A stretch of DNA of 25,877 bases from CBDUVZ01 sp965370805 (lineage in GTDB: Bacteria; Hydrothermota; Tepidihabitantia; Tepidihabitantales; Tepidihabitantaceae): contig CBDUVZ010000031.1 of NCBI GenBank assembly GCA_965370805.1, positions 1 to 25,877 on the forward strand, read 5' to 3'. The notes beneath the pieces are model-generated. The model worked only from the letters and a program-made list of their open reading frames with translations, did no database searches and had not been told where the DNA came from. Positions 1 through 5,395 of the stretch are shown piece after piece (position 1 is the stretch's first letter; each line of letters begins with the position of its first letter). The position numbers and the translations under genes are program-made.

Positions 1-156
1 AAGCGACTGCGGCAATCTTCCTCGTTTCATTCACCATTCGCAATTCGGCATTCGGCATTCCCTGATGGTCTGCAATCTGAAATCTCAAATCTGCAATCTA
101 CAATCGCACTCGGACCCTTGGACCCTTGACCCCTGGACCCCTTCCGTCCTCTGCCG
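1..156. repeat. Composite dispersed repeat, copy 1 (7-bp and 8-bp phased modules)
   Basis: Four modules lie in a row. The first is GC-rich (positions 1-27). The second is a run of 7-bp units at 28-62 (CATTCAC, CATTCGC, AATTCGG, CATTCGG, CATTCCC). The third is a run of 7-bp units at 73-107 (CAATCTG, AAATCTC, AAATCTG, CAATCTA, CAATCGC). The fourth is a run of 8-bp units at 110-141 (TCGGACCC, TTGGACCC, TTGACCCC, TGGACCCC). The same order of modules recurs in direct orientation at about 25360-25515. The repeat abuts the stop codon of the minus-strand gene that ends at 157. The left edge is cut by the window. Function is unknown; the heptad layout recalls the short tandemly repeated sequences described in cyanobacteria, but that is analogy only. 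Confidence 0.8.
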
Positions 157-966
157 TCAGCGCGTCAGGATGACCTTCCTACTTGAACCCTCGGACCCTG
201 GACCCCTTGAACCCTTTCCTCTGAGGAAGTAGACTCCCGGGCTCAGGTGCCGGACGTCGTTCTCACCCGGCTGCAGGTCCATGACCTTGCGGCCAGCGGA
301 ATTCAGAAGTGCGAATGACGAATGTCGAATCGCAGACTCCGGCATCCGCAGCACAGCGCGGGCGATAGTGGCACCGGCGGGCTCAAAGGCGACGGGCGGT
401 TCCGGTTCCGCGATTGCGATTATCCCGGCCGAGTCGGTCTTGATGAGCCAGACATCGTTGCCGCCGGCGCCGAAGGACGCAGTGTAGCCGGTGATGACGT
501 ACCCGCCGTCCGCGGTCTGCGTCACCGACCAGCCATCGTCCCAGTCCCTGCCGCCGTAAGTCCGGGTCCACGTAGTGTCGCCGGCCGAGTCGGTCTTGAT
601 GAGCCAGACGTCGCAGTGGCCGGCGCCGAAGGACCAGGTGTAGCCGGTGATGACGTACCCGCCATCAGCGGTCTGTGCCACCGAGTAGCCTTCGTCCCAG
701 TCCGTGCCGCCAAAGGTCCGGGTCCACATCGTGTCGCCCGAGGCGTCGGTCTTGATCAGGTAGACGTCGGTGCTACCGGCGCCGAAGGACCAGGTGTAGC
801 CGACGATAACATACCCGCCGTCTGCGGTCTGCGCCACCGAGCGACCTTCGTCCCAGCCCGTACCGCCGTAGGTGCGTTGGAAGGTGATTTGCGCGGTCAG
901 GGGCGCGGTGAGGGCGAGAATGAGGAGTGTTGCAGGTAGCAGGCCGGGCGTTGATGAGTTCCTCAT
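157..966 (-). CDS. Secreted three-repeat beta-propeller-like protein with C-terminal sorting-like domain
   Basis: A 269-residue protein with an N-terminal signal peptide (about residues 1-25, ending TAPLTA/Q). It carries three tandem 52-residue repeats built on YGGTxWDEGxSVAQTADGGY and DVWLIKTDSAGDT; the underlying DNA repeats are 156 bp and nearly identical. The C-terminal ~75 residues read as a sorting-type beta domain (SAGRKVMDLQPGENDVR, then SPGVYFLR). Related repeats usually form six or seven blades, so three is short and suggests repeat loss or an oligomeric propeller. Two parts of the C-terminal domain are encoded by degenerate repeat tracts (311-338 and 181-219). ATG at 964-966 lies 6 bp from a good -10 box, so the mRNA is probably leaderless. 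Ligand and function are unknown; an exported or surface role is inferred. Confidence 0.85.
   Translation of the reverse strand: MRNSSTPGLLPATLLILALTAPLTAQITFQRTYGGTGWDEGRSVAQTADGGYVIVGYTWSFGAGSTDVYLIKTDASGDTMWTRTFGGTDWDEGYSVAQTADGGYVITGYTWSFGAGHCDVWLIKTDSAGDTTWTRTYGGRDWDDGWSVTQTADGGYVITGYTASFGAGGNDVWLIKTDSAGIIAIAEPEPPVAFEPAGATIARAVLRMPESAIRHSSFALLNSAGRKVMDLQPGENDVRHLSPGVYFLRGKGSRGPGSEGSSRKVILTR
181..219. repeat. 8-bp phased repeat tract inside a coding sequence
   Basis: Consecutive octamers (TTGAACCC, TCGGACCC, TGGACCCC, TTGAACCC) match the fourth module of the composite repeat at 110-141. The tract is translated on the minus strand as the Gly/Ser-rich segment just before the final strand (RKVILTR) of the sorting-like domain of the 157-966 gene. 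Confidence 0.75.
311..338. repeat. 7-bp phased repeat tract inside a coding sequence
   Basis: Heptads GCGAATG, ACGAATG, TCGAATC and GCAGACT follow each other exactly. On the coding (minus) strand they encode AIRHSSFA, between the MPES and LLNSAGRKVM segments of the C-terminal domain. The same family recurs at the equivalent place in the 2882-4252 gene. Confidence 0.75.
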
Positions 967-972
967 GCGTTG

Positions 973-1001
973 AGTGTGCCCCGGGAACGGCCGGATGTCA
1001 A
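973..1001 (-). promoter_or_regulatory. Promoter of the 157-966 gene
   Basis: On the minus strand TTGACA (996-1001), a 17-bp spacer and CACACT (973-978) precede the ATG by 6 bp. The predicted transcription start is therefore at or within a base or two of the start codon. Confidence 0.65.
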
Positions 1002-1021
1002 GTGCAGCGTCGTCTTTCCGC

Positions 1022-1049
1022 TTGATTTCTTTCGGAGTTTCTCTATAAT
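1022..1049 (+). promoter_or_regulatory. Consensus-like promoter TTGATT-16-TATAAT
   Basis: TTGATT (1022-1027) and a perfect TATAAT (1044-1049) are separated by 16 bp. The predicted start is near 1056. The next clear signal downstream is an intrinsic terminator at 1126-1159, not a convincing gene, so this promoter may drive a small RNA. Confidence 0.65.
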
Positions 1050-1055
1050 CTGGGT

Positions 1056-1159
1056 AGGAGTCTATGATAATTTCTCGGGGGAACCGTTATTCTGTCAGGC
1101 CGAGGCTCGCTTTTCGGCCTTCTTTCCGGTCGCACTGTGGTGCGCCGGTTTCTGTTTTT
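1056..1159 (+). ncRNA. Candidate small RNA of about 105 nt
   Basis: The interval between the promoter at 1022-1049 and the terminator at 1126-1159 would give a compact transcript with at least two hairpins. One is a 7-bp stem AGGCCGA/TCGGCCT (1097-1103 with 1114-1120); the other is the terminator stem. It does not show the SRP-RNA core, a tmRNA tag or a tRNA fold that I can recognise. A weak alternative is that the ATG at 1064, behind GGAG, starts a 149-codon ORF running to 1513. That ORF has no recognisable domain and crosses the terminator, so I prefer an RNA gene. Existence is inferred from signals only. Confidence 0.4.
1126..1159 (+). terminator. Intrinsic terminator
   Basis: CCGG(T)CGCAC pairs with GTGCGCCGG (1126-1135 with 1140-1148), with one bulged T and a TGTG loop. 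It is followed by a T-rich run, TTTCTGTTTTT (1149-1159). The hairpin and U-tract are both of good quality. Confidence 0.7.
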
Positions 1160-1595
1160 CCCGGGTCCGCGTTTCCTGCAAGCCCGCAAGTGACATCCTG
1201 TCAGTCTAGTCTATGGTCCGTCTGGGTCACCGGGCGGATGTCCCAGTTCGTTATGGCCGGCGTTGCGTTGACCGTTGTCTTGCCCGCTGAGAGCGGCGCG
1301 ACCTGTTTCCTTGAGCCGATAGTTGCGCGTGTCGCTGCCCGAGTCGCCGGGCTTGCCGCGATTCTTGTCGCAGACCGAGTCCCATTCGTTGCCGGAGACG
1401 CTGGCTTGAGACGGTGCGTTGCCGGTGATGCGTTGGTTGTCGGGGTCCGGACCGGGGTATCGGCGGCCGGCCGGGTCATCAAAGTGAAGGCTACGGTGGG
1501 GGCAACCGGGTAGGTGATAGGGTATGACACCGGCAGGAGTTAGGCGGAATTGCGTTTCCGGACCCGATCCTGGGTTCAGGAGATGTATCAGTAGG
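1160..1595. other. Stretch without a recognisable gene
   Basis: Between the terminator and the next gene both strands have open frames (for example plus-strand to 1513 and minus-strand 1201-1530), but their translations are low-complexity (runs of Ala/Val/Gly or Pro/Thr/Ala) with no domain I can name. Short motifs such as GTTGCCGG recur around 1390-1430. This could be decayed coding sequence; nothing firmer is visible. Confidence 0.4.
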
Positions 1596-1607
1596 TATGA
1601 TAGCTCT

Positions 1608-2381
1608 TTGAAGCGTAAGGGGTTAGCGGTTCGGACGCGGCGATTGATGGTTCGGCGGTATCGTGAGCGGCAACTGGTGCTGGCGCGGTTGGTGGCTGTG
1701 GCTCGGGCGGTGGTCGAGGATACGCCCGGGGTTCGATGGGTGGACCGGGTGCCGTTAGTGGGTCTGGCCCAGGTTCTGCACCGGGTCTTTCGGGAGAGTC
1801 CGGAGCCGGAGCGGATGCGGAGTATGGCCGAGGCCGCGGCCGAGCGTATCGACCGGGGGATTGCACCCGCGGCGGTCATCGGTGTGCTGCTTGGGGCATG
1901 GAAGATTCTCGCGGGACGTTTCCCGCGGGTTGAGTCCGAGAAGTTGAGGCAGCTTGCGCTGCATTATTCAGGAAAGCCCAGAGGAGGGAACGTGAGAAAT
2001 GACGAATGCCGAGTGTCGAATGCCGAATGCCCGACCGGCGGAGGTGCCGGACGGCGGGCAACGGACGGAACGTGGAAAGGCATGGCCGGGGGTCGGCTGG
2101 CGTCGATGCAGGATGAGCCGACCGCAGAAGAGGAGGTCGCCCAGAGTCAGGCCGGGGAGAAGCTGCGCCAGGCCCTGGGGAGTTTCGCGCCCGGGGAGCG
2201 CCGGGTGGTTATCGCGCGGCTGTGTCAGCAGCGGAGCTTCGACGCGATTGCGCAGGAGCAGCAGGTCACGCGAGCCGATGTGGCGGACGTTCTGCAGCGA
2301 GCACGCGGGCCGGTGCAGGACAATACCACGTATTTCGATAGCGAGCAGTACTGGGTCGAGGCCGCGCAGCCCGCGGTCTGA
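1608..2381 (+). CDS. Putative helix-turn-helix protein with sigma-70 region-4-like C-terminus
   Basis: The frame is open from 1524. I place the start at TTG 1608, which lies 6 bp after a -10-like TATGAT (1596-1601), matching the leaderless pattern of neighbours; no strong -35 or Shine-Dalgarno is seen, and ATG 1647 is also possible. From 1608 the protein is 257 residues. The N-terminal ~120 residues are Arg/Ala/Val-rich and helical. The C-terminal ~75 residues (LRQALGSFAPGERRVVIARL, SFDAIAQEQQVTRADVADVL) resemble the sigma-70 region 4 or LuxR-type helix-turn-helix, with the usual 'LxxxER.V..L......S...IA....VT...V...L.RAR' spacing. The linker contains a heptad repeat tract (1994-2035). A role as a transcription regulator or sigma-like factor is inferred; no region 2 is recognisable, so it is unlikely to be a standard sigma factor. 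A 127-codon gene follows after 17 bp. Confidence 0.55.
   Translation: MKRKGLAVRTRRLMVRRYRERQLVLARLVAVARAVVEDTPGVRWVDRVPLVGLAQVLHRVFRESPEPERMRSMAEAAAERIDRGIAPAAVIGVLLGAWKILAGRFPRVESEKLRQLALHYSGKPRGGNVRNDECRVSNAECPTGGGAGRRATDGTWKGMAGGRLASMQDEPTAEEEVAQSQAGEKLRQALGSFAPGERRVVIARLCQQRSFDAIAQEQQVTRADVADVLQRARGPVQDNTTYFDSEQYWVEAAQPAV
1994..2035. repeat. Six 7-bp units within a coding sequence
   Basis: The heptads GAGAAAT, GACGAAT, GCCGAGT, GTCGAAT, GCCGAAT and GCCCGAC follow in exact 7-bp phase. Six units (42 bp) keep the reading frame and encode a Cys-containing linker (RNDECRVSNAECP) between the N-terminal part and the helix-turn-helix of the 1608-2381 protein. Confidence 0.8.
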
Positions 2382-2398
2382 CCGGGAAGGAGAAGGAA

Positions 2399-2782
2399 AT
2401 GTCAATGTCGACAACCAAGCCGTCCGGAGACAGGTTCGAGAAGTGGAATCGGAAGATGAAGCCGGAGCGGGTGAAGGAGATCTTGGAGGAAGCGCTGCCG
2501 ACGATGCGGGAGCATGCCCGGCAGATGTACCTGGAGCAGACCCGGATTGAGAACGCGACCAAGGACGTGATGGGGTCGGTCGGGGCCCGGTCCATCGATA
2601 CGGTCAACTTCCTGAACTTCGCCCGGCAGTTGTGGAAAGCGGACCGGACGTACCGCGACAAGACGCTGAAGACGGCGGCCCAGGAGTTGGTGGACAGGTG
2701 GACGCAGAAGGGCCTGGACCGCGACGTGCTGGACGCGATTCGGGATCGGGTATTCACGATCCCGGCGCCGGTCGGTCCGTAA
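2399..2782 (+). CDS. Hypothetical protein, 127 residues
   Basis: ATG at 2399 follows a purine-rich Shine-Dalgarno (GAAGGAGAAGG) at good spacing, and the gene begins 17 bp after the preceding stop, so the two are very likely co-transcribed. The product is soluble, charged and probably all-helical (segments such as RVKEILEEALPTMREHARQM and RTYRDKTLKTAAQELVDRW), with no signal peptide or membrane segment. I do not recognise the family. Its pairing with a helix-turn-helix protein suggests a partner or regulated product, but this is only context. A strong GAAA-loop hairpin follows the stop. Confidence 0.7.
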   Translation: MSMSTTKPSGDRFEKWNRKMKPERVKEILEEALPTMREHARQMYLEQTRIENATKDVMGSVGARSIDTVNFLNFARQLWKADRTYRDKTLKTAAQELVDRWTQKGLDRDVLDAIRDRVFTIPAPVGP

Positions 2783-2804
2783 TCGGACGTAGCGAGACAC
2801 CAGA

Positions 2805-2833
2805 GCAGAGGGCGGGGAAACCCGCCCTTCTGC
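2805..2833 (+). terminator. Strong GAAA-tetraloop hairpin, probable terminator
   Basis: AGGGCGGG (2809-2816) pairs with CCCGCCCT (2821-2828) around a GAAA loop, and the outer bases GCAG/CTGC extend the stem with one bulge. There is only a short T-rich tail (TTCTGCTT). The next promoter's -35 box starts immediately after it, which fits a transcription boundary. Confidence 0.55.
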
Positions 2834-2862
2834 TTGACAGTGCCGTTTTCCGGCCGCATACT
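2834..2862 (+). promoter_or_regulatory. Promoter of the YVTN-propeller gene
   Basis: TTGACA (2834-2839), a 17-bp spacer and CATACT (2857-2862). The predicted start is near 2868, giving either a very short leader to GTG 2882 or an almost leaderless GTG at 2867. Confidence 0.65.
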
Positions 2863-2881
2863 CACAGTGACAGAAGGAGTA

Positions 2882-4252
2882 GTGAGAAAAGCCATCTTTG
2901 CCGTCATCCTCCTGGCCGCGACCGTCGCGTCCGGGCAGTGGTTGGAGACGACGATTCCGGTCGGACACGGCCCCAGAGCTCTATGCTACAATCCGCAGAA
3001 CCACAAGGTGTACTGTGCGAACTGCTATGACGCCAGCGTGACCGTAATAGACGGAGCGAGCAACGCGGTGATTGCCACCGTAGCCGCAGGACATCAGCCC
3101 CGAGCCATATGCTACAGCCAGCCTGAGAACAAGGTATACTGCGCAAACAAGGGAACCGGCAACGTGACGGTGATCGACGGGGTGACGGACTCGGTCGTGG
3201 CCACGGTGGCCGCAGGAAATCGGCCTCGCGCACTGTGCTACAACCCGCAGAACCACAAGGTCTACTGCGCGAACAACGGGAGTCGCAGCGTCACGGTGAT
3301 TGACGGCGCATCGGACACAGTTATCACCACCGTGGGCGTAGGAGAGGGACCCTGTGCTCTGTGCTATGATCCGCCCGGCAACAAAGTCTACTGCGCGAAT
3401 GCGCTCGGCCGCAGTGTGACCGTGATTGACGGCGTGACCAACGTCGCCATCGCCACGGTGACTGCGGGAGATTATCCCTTTGCGCTATGCCGCAACCCGT
3501 TCGGCAACAAGATTTACTGCGCCAATCAAGACGGCGACGACGTCACCGTGATTGACGGGGCAACTGATACGGTCATCGCTACCGTGGCCGTAGGGAATTC
3601 CCCTGAAGCCCTGTGCTACAACCCGTTTGACAACAAGGTCTACTGTGCGAACTGGTCCAGCGGGGACGTGACGGTAATTGACGGAGCCTCGGACACGGTC
3701 ATCGCCACTGTGGCCGCAGGGGTCTTTCCCGAGGCTTTGTGTTACAATCCGGTGAACAACAAGGTCTATTGTGCGAATATGGAGAGTAACGACGTGACCG
3801 TGATCAACGGGAGCAACGACAGCGTCGTATGCACAATCGAAGTTGGGAGTGGCCCGGTGGCCTTTGCGTGGAACCCGGTCCAGAACCGGACCTACGTGGC
3901 TGACTTCGAAGGTAACAGCGTGTCCGTCATCCGCGACAGCATGCCGCCGGGAATCGAGGAAACGCCGAATGTCGAAGTACGAATGCCGACTGCCACGGTC
4001 GTGCGCGGGACGCTGTTCCTTCCGCATTCGTCATTCGACACTCGGCATTCGGCATTGTCTCTCCTCGATATTGCCGGCCGGCGCGTCATGGACCTGAAGG
4101 CGGGGGAGAACGATGTCCGGCACCTGGCTCCGGGTGTCTACTTCGTCCTGACCCCTCATCCTGACCCTCGTGCGAGGACGCACCGGCTGCCGTGCCCGCA
4201 AGGGGAGAGGGAATGGCGGCCAGCCGTCCGCAAGGTCGTGATTCAGCGGTAG
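2882..4252 (+). CDS. Secreted YVTN-type beta-propeller protein with C-terminal sorting-like domain
   Basis: From GTG 2882 the product is 456 residues. The signal peptide is RKAIFAVILLAATVASG/Q. Eight tandem 42-residue repeats follow, with the pattern PxALCYNPxxNKVYCANxxxxxVTVIDGxxDTVIATVxxG, typical of YVTN/NHL-like propellers; the last repeat is divergent. The first seven carry a conserved Cys pair (ALCY, VYCAN; the fifth reads ALCR and IYCAN), which is unusual for the family. The C-terminal ~85 residues are a sorting-type domain (LLDIAGRRVMDL, APGVYFV, RKVVIQR). Repeat tracts at 3964-3991 and 4025-4059, and a CCCTC/GGGAG-rich segment at 4147-4215, fall inside that domain. The start is uncertain: AAGGAG (2874-2879) is only 2 bp from GTG 2882, and an in-frame GTG at 2867 would give a near-leaderless start. 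Ligand unknown; location inferred as exported or cell surface. Confidence 0.85.
   Translation: MRKAIFAVILLAATVASGQWLETTIPVGHGPRALCYNPQNHKVYCANCYDASVTVIDGASNAVIATVAAGHQPRAICYSQPENKVYCANKGTGNVTVIDGVTDSVVATVAAGNRPRALCYNPQNHKVYCANNGSRSVTVIDGASDTVITTVGVGEGPCALCYDPPGNKVYCANALGRSVTVIDGVTNVAIATVTAGDYPFALCRNPFGNKIYCANQDGDDVTVIDGATDTVIATVAVGNSPEALCYNPFDNKVYCANWSSGDVTVIDGASDTVIATVAAGVFPEALCYNPVNNKVYCANMESNDVTVINGSNDSVVCTIEVGSGPVAFAWNPVQNRTYVADFEGNSVSVIRDSMPPGIEETPNVEVRMPTATVVRGTLFLPHSSFDTRHSALSLLDIAGRRVMDLKAGENDVRHLAPGVYFVLTPHPDPRARTHRLPCPQGEREWRPAVRKVVIQR
3964..4059. repeat. Two opposed 7-bp repeat tracts within a coding sequence
   Basis: Left tract 3964-3991: GCCGAAT, GTCGAAG, TACGAAT, GCCGACT. Right tract 4025-4059: CATTCGT, CATTCGA, CACTCGG, CATTCGG, CATTGTC. 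The right tract is the reverse complement of the same family, so the pair forms an imperfect inverted repeat around a ~33-bp centre. Both are translated in frame within the sorting-like domain of the 2882-4252 gene. Confidence 0.75.
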
Positions 4253-4267
4253 GTCTGAACCAATCTA

Positions 4268-4296
4268 TTGACAATCGGCGTGGATGCCGGAGAATC
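4268..4296 (+). promoter_or_regulatory. Possible promoter upstream of the truncated GNAT gene
   Basis: TTGACA (4268-4273), a 17-bp spacer and AGAATC (4291-4296). The -35 is perfect and the -10 weak. An ATG starts 5 bp downstream at 4302. Confidence 0.45.
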
Positions 4297-4301
4297 TGGC
4301 G

Positions 4302-4346
4302 ATGGTTGATGTTGTCCGTTTCCTTCCGGGCCGGGCGCTGTTGTGA
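4302..4346 (+). CDS. Possible 14-residue leader peptide
   Basis: ATG 4302 opens a 14-codon frame (MVDVVRFLPGRALL) whose TGA (4344-4346) overlaps the GTG (4343-4345) of the next frame as GTGA. The ATG is 5 bp from the -10 box, matching the leaderless pattern here. Either this is a real uORF coupled to the downstream frame, or it is the original N-terminus of the GNAT protein separated by a frameshift. Confidence 0.3.
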   Translation: MVDVVRFLPGRALL

Positions 4347-4615
4347 AGGGTCTGGCTATCCGTCCGTTCGTGATGGAGGATACCGATGCGGTGCTTGCTT
4401 TGTGGCGGGAGTCGGGTATCGCCCGGTGGGACCCGAACCTGCGCCTGACCATCCAGAAGAAGTTCGGCTTGCTGCGGCAGCAGGGCTGCATCAAGTTGAA
4501 GCTGCAGCTCGAGGAACAGGGGAAGGATGCGGTGGAGTTTTACCGGAAGCTGGGTTATGCGGTCCAGCCGCTGATCAGCATGTCGAAGATGCTGGTCGGG
4601 CCTGAGAAGGGTTGA
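4343..4615 (+). pseudogene. Internally deleted GNAT acetyltransferase (YpeA-like)
   Basis: The 90-residue frame starts like a GNAT protein of the YpeA type (IRPFVMEDTDAVLALWRESG, then DPNLRLTIQKK) and ends like one (LRQQGCIKLKLQL, AVEFYRKLGYAVQPLISMSK). The family is normally about 140-150 residues. The missing middle is the central sheet and the acetyl-CoA-binding Q/RxxGxG/A loop, lost between FGL and LRQQG without breaking the frame. Catalysis as a standard N-acetyltransferase is therefore not expected. It is probably a decaying gene; a retained small protein is less likely. GTG 4343 is the inferred start, overlapping the stop of the short upstream ORF. Confidence 0.65.
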
Positions 4616-4639
4616 CTCAGCGATGGCCGATTCTAGAAT
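4612..4639 (+). promoter_or_regulatory. Promoter of the tRNA-Arg/tadA cluster
   Basis: TTGACT (4612-4617), a 16-bp spacer and TAGAAT (4634-4639); the tRNA begins 22 bp later. The -35 box overlaps the end of the truncated GNAT frame. Confidence 0.65.
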
Positions 4640-4661
4640 TGTGCCGGTTTGCCGTTCATAC

Positions 4662-4735
4662 GCGCCCGTAGCTCAACTGGATAGAGTGACGGACTACGGA
4701 TCCGTAGGTTGCGTGTTCGACTCACGCCGGGCGCG
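4662..4735 (+). tRNA. tRNA-Arg (anticodon ACG)
   Basis: The acceptor stem is GCGCCCG/CGGGCGC with a G discriminator. The anticodon stem ACGGA/TCCGT holds loop CTACGGA (anticodon ACG), and the T arm is GCGTG-TTCGACT-CACGC. CCA is not encoded. Anticodon ACG needs A34-to-inosine editing to read CGU, CGC and CGA, and the editing enzyme gene tadA starts 17 bp downstream. Confidence 0.95.
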
Positions 4736-4752
4736 TTCTTGCCGTTGCCGTA

Positions 4753-5220
4753 ATGGATGACAAGCGGTGGATGCGGGCCGCGCTGGCCGAGGCGAGGCTG
4801 GCGGCCGAGGCGGGGGAGGTGCCGGTGGGCTGCGTCGTGGTGAAGGACGGCGGGATTATCGGCCGCGGGCATAACCGGACCGAAGCCCTGCACGACCCGA
4901 CCGCGCACGCCGAGATTATCGCCCTGAGCGCGGCGTCGAATACGGCCGCGGACTGGCGTCTGAGCGGGGGCGTGGTTTACGTGACGATTGAGCCGTGTAT
5001 GATGTGCAGTGGCGCGCTGGTGCTGGCTCGACCCGACCGGGTTGTGTTCGGGGCCAGGGACCCGAAGTTCGGCTGCCTGGGTTCGCGGTACGACGTGGCG
5101 GCCGACGACCGGTTCAACCACCGGTTTGAAGTGACCGGCGGGGTGTGCGCCGATGAGGCGGCCGCCCTGATACGGGAGTTCTTCCGTGCCCGGCGCCGGA
5201 AGACGGGACCGACCGGATGA
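4753..5220 (+). CDS. tadA: tRNA-specific adenosine deaminase TadA
   Basis: A 155-residue zinc-dependent deaminase, the usual TadA length. The catalytic HAE (His52, Glu54) and the zinc-binding PCMMC (Cys82, Cys85) are present, as is the conserved GARDPKFG segment that helps hold the tRNA loop. In bacteria TadA converts A34 to inosine in tRNA-Arg(ACG). Here the gene lies directly between tRNA-Arg(ACG), 17 bp upstream, and tRNA-Ser(CGA), 14 bp downstream, with no promoter seen between, so enzyme and substrate are probably transcribed together. No clear Shine-Dalgarno precedes ATG 4753 (the upstream bases are the tRNA tail), so translation may depend on processing of the tRNA-mRNA precursor; that is inference. 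Confidence 0.95.
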   Translation: MDDKRWMRAALAEARLAAEAGEVPVGCVVVKDGGIIGRGHNRTEALHDPTAHAEIIALSAASNTAADWRLSGGVVYVTIEPCMMCSGALVLARPDRVVFGARDPKFGCLGSRYDVAADDRFNHRFEVTGGVCADEAAALIREFFRARRRKTGPTG

Positions 5221-5234
5221 TTGAGTTTGAATAC

Positions 5235-5321
5235 GGAGAGATGGCCGAGTGGACGAAGGCGCGTGACTCGAAATTACGTATGCCCGCAAGGGCATCGGGG
5301 GTTCAAATCCCTCTCTCTCCG
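5235..5321 (+). tRNA. tRNA-Ser (anticodon CGA)
   Basis: The acceptor stem is GGAGAGA/TCTCTCC with a G discriminator. The anticodon stem CGTGA/TTACG holds loop CTCGAAA (anticodon CGA, codon UCG). The long variable arm GCCC-GCAA-GGGC is typical of serine tRNAs, and the T loop is TTCAAAT. CCA is not encoded. It starts 14 bp after tadA and is probably part of the same transcript. Confidence 0.93.
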
Positions 5322-5395
5322 TTCCTGATGAGTGCCGGATGTCTTGAATTGTCATATCCGCAGCGGGTCTCTGTCCGTTACCTGAGGAGGTAGCT

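Noticed and set aside
1..156. CRISPR array
   Set aside because: Units are 7-8 bp, contiguous and degenerate, with no spacers, and no cas genes are present.
322..939. Plus-strand open frame opposite the three-repeat secreted protein
   Set aside because: Its repeats only mirror the 156-bp DNA repeats of the minus-strand gene; no signal peptide, promoter or known domain.
1064..1513. 149-codon plus-strand frame after a TATAAT promoter
   Set aside because: Translation is low-complexity and crosses a strong intrinsic terminator; an RNA gene is the better reading, though not proven.
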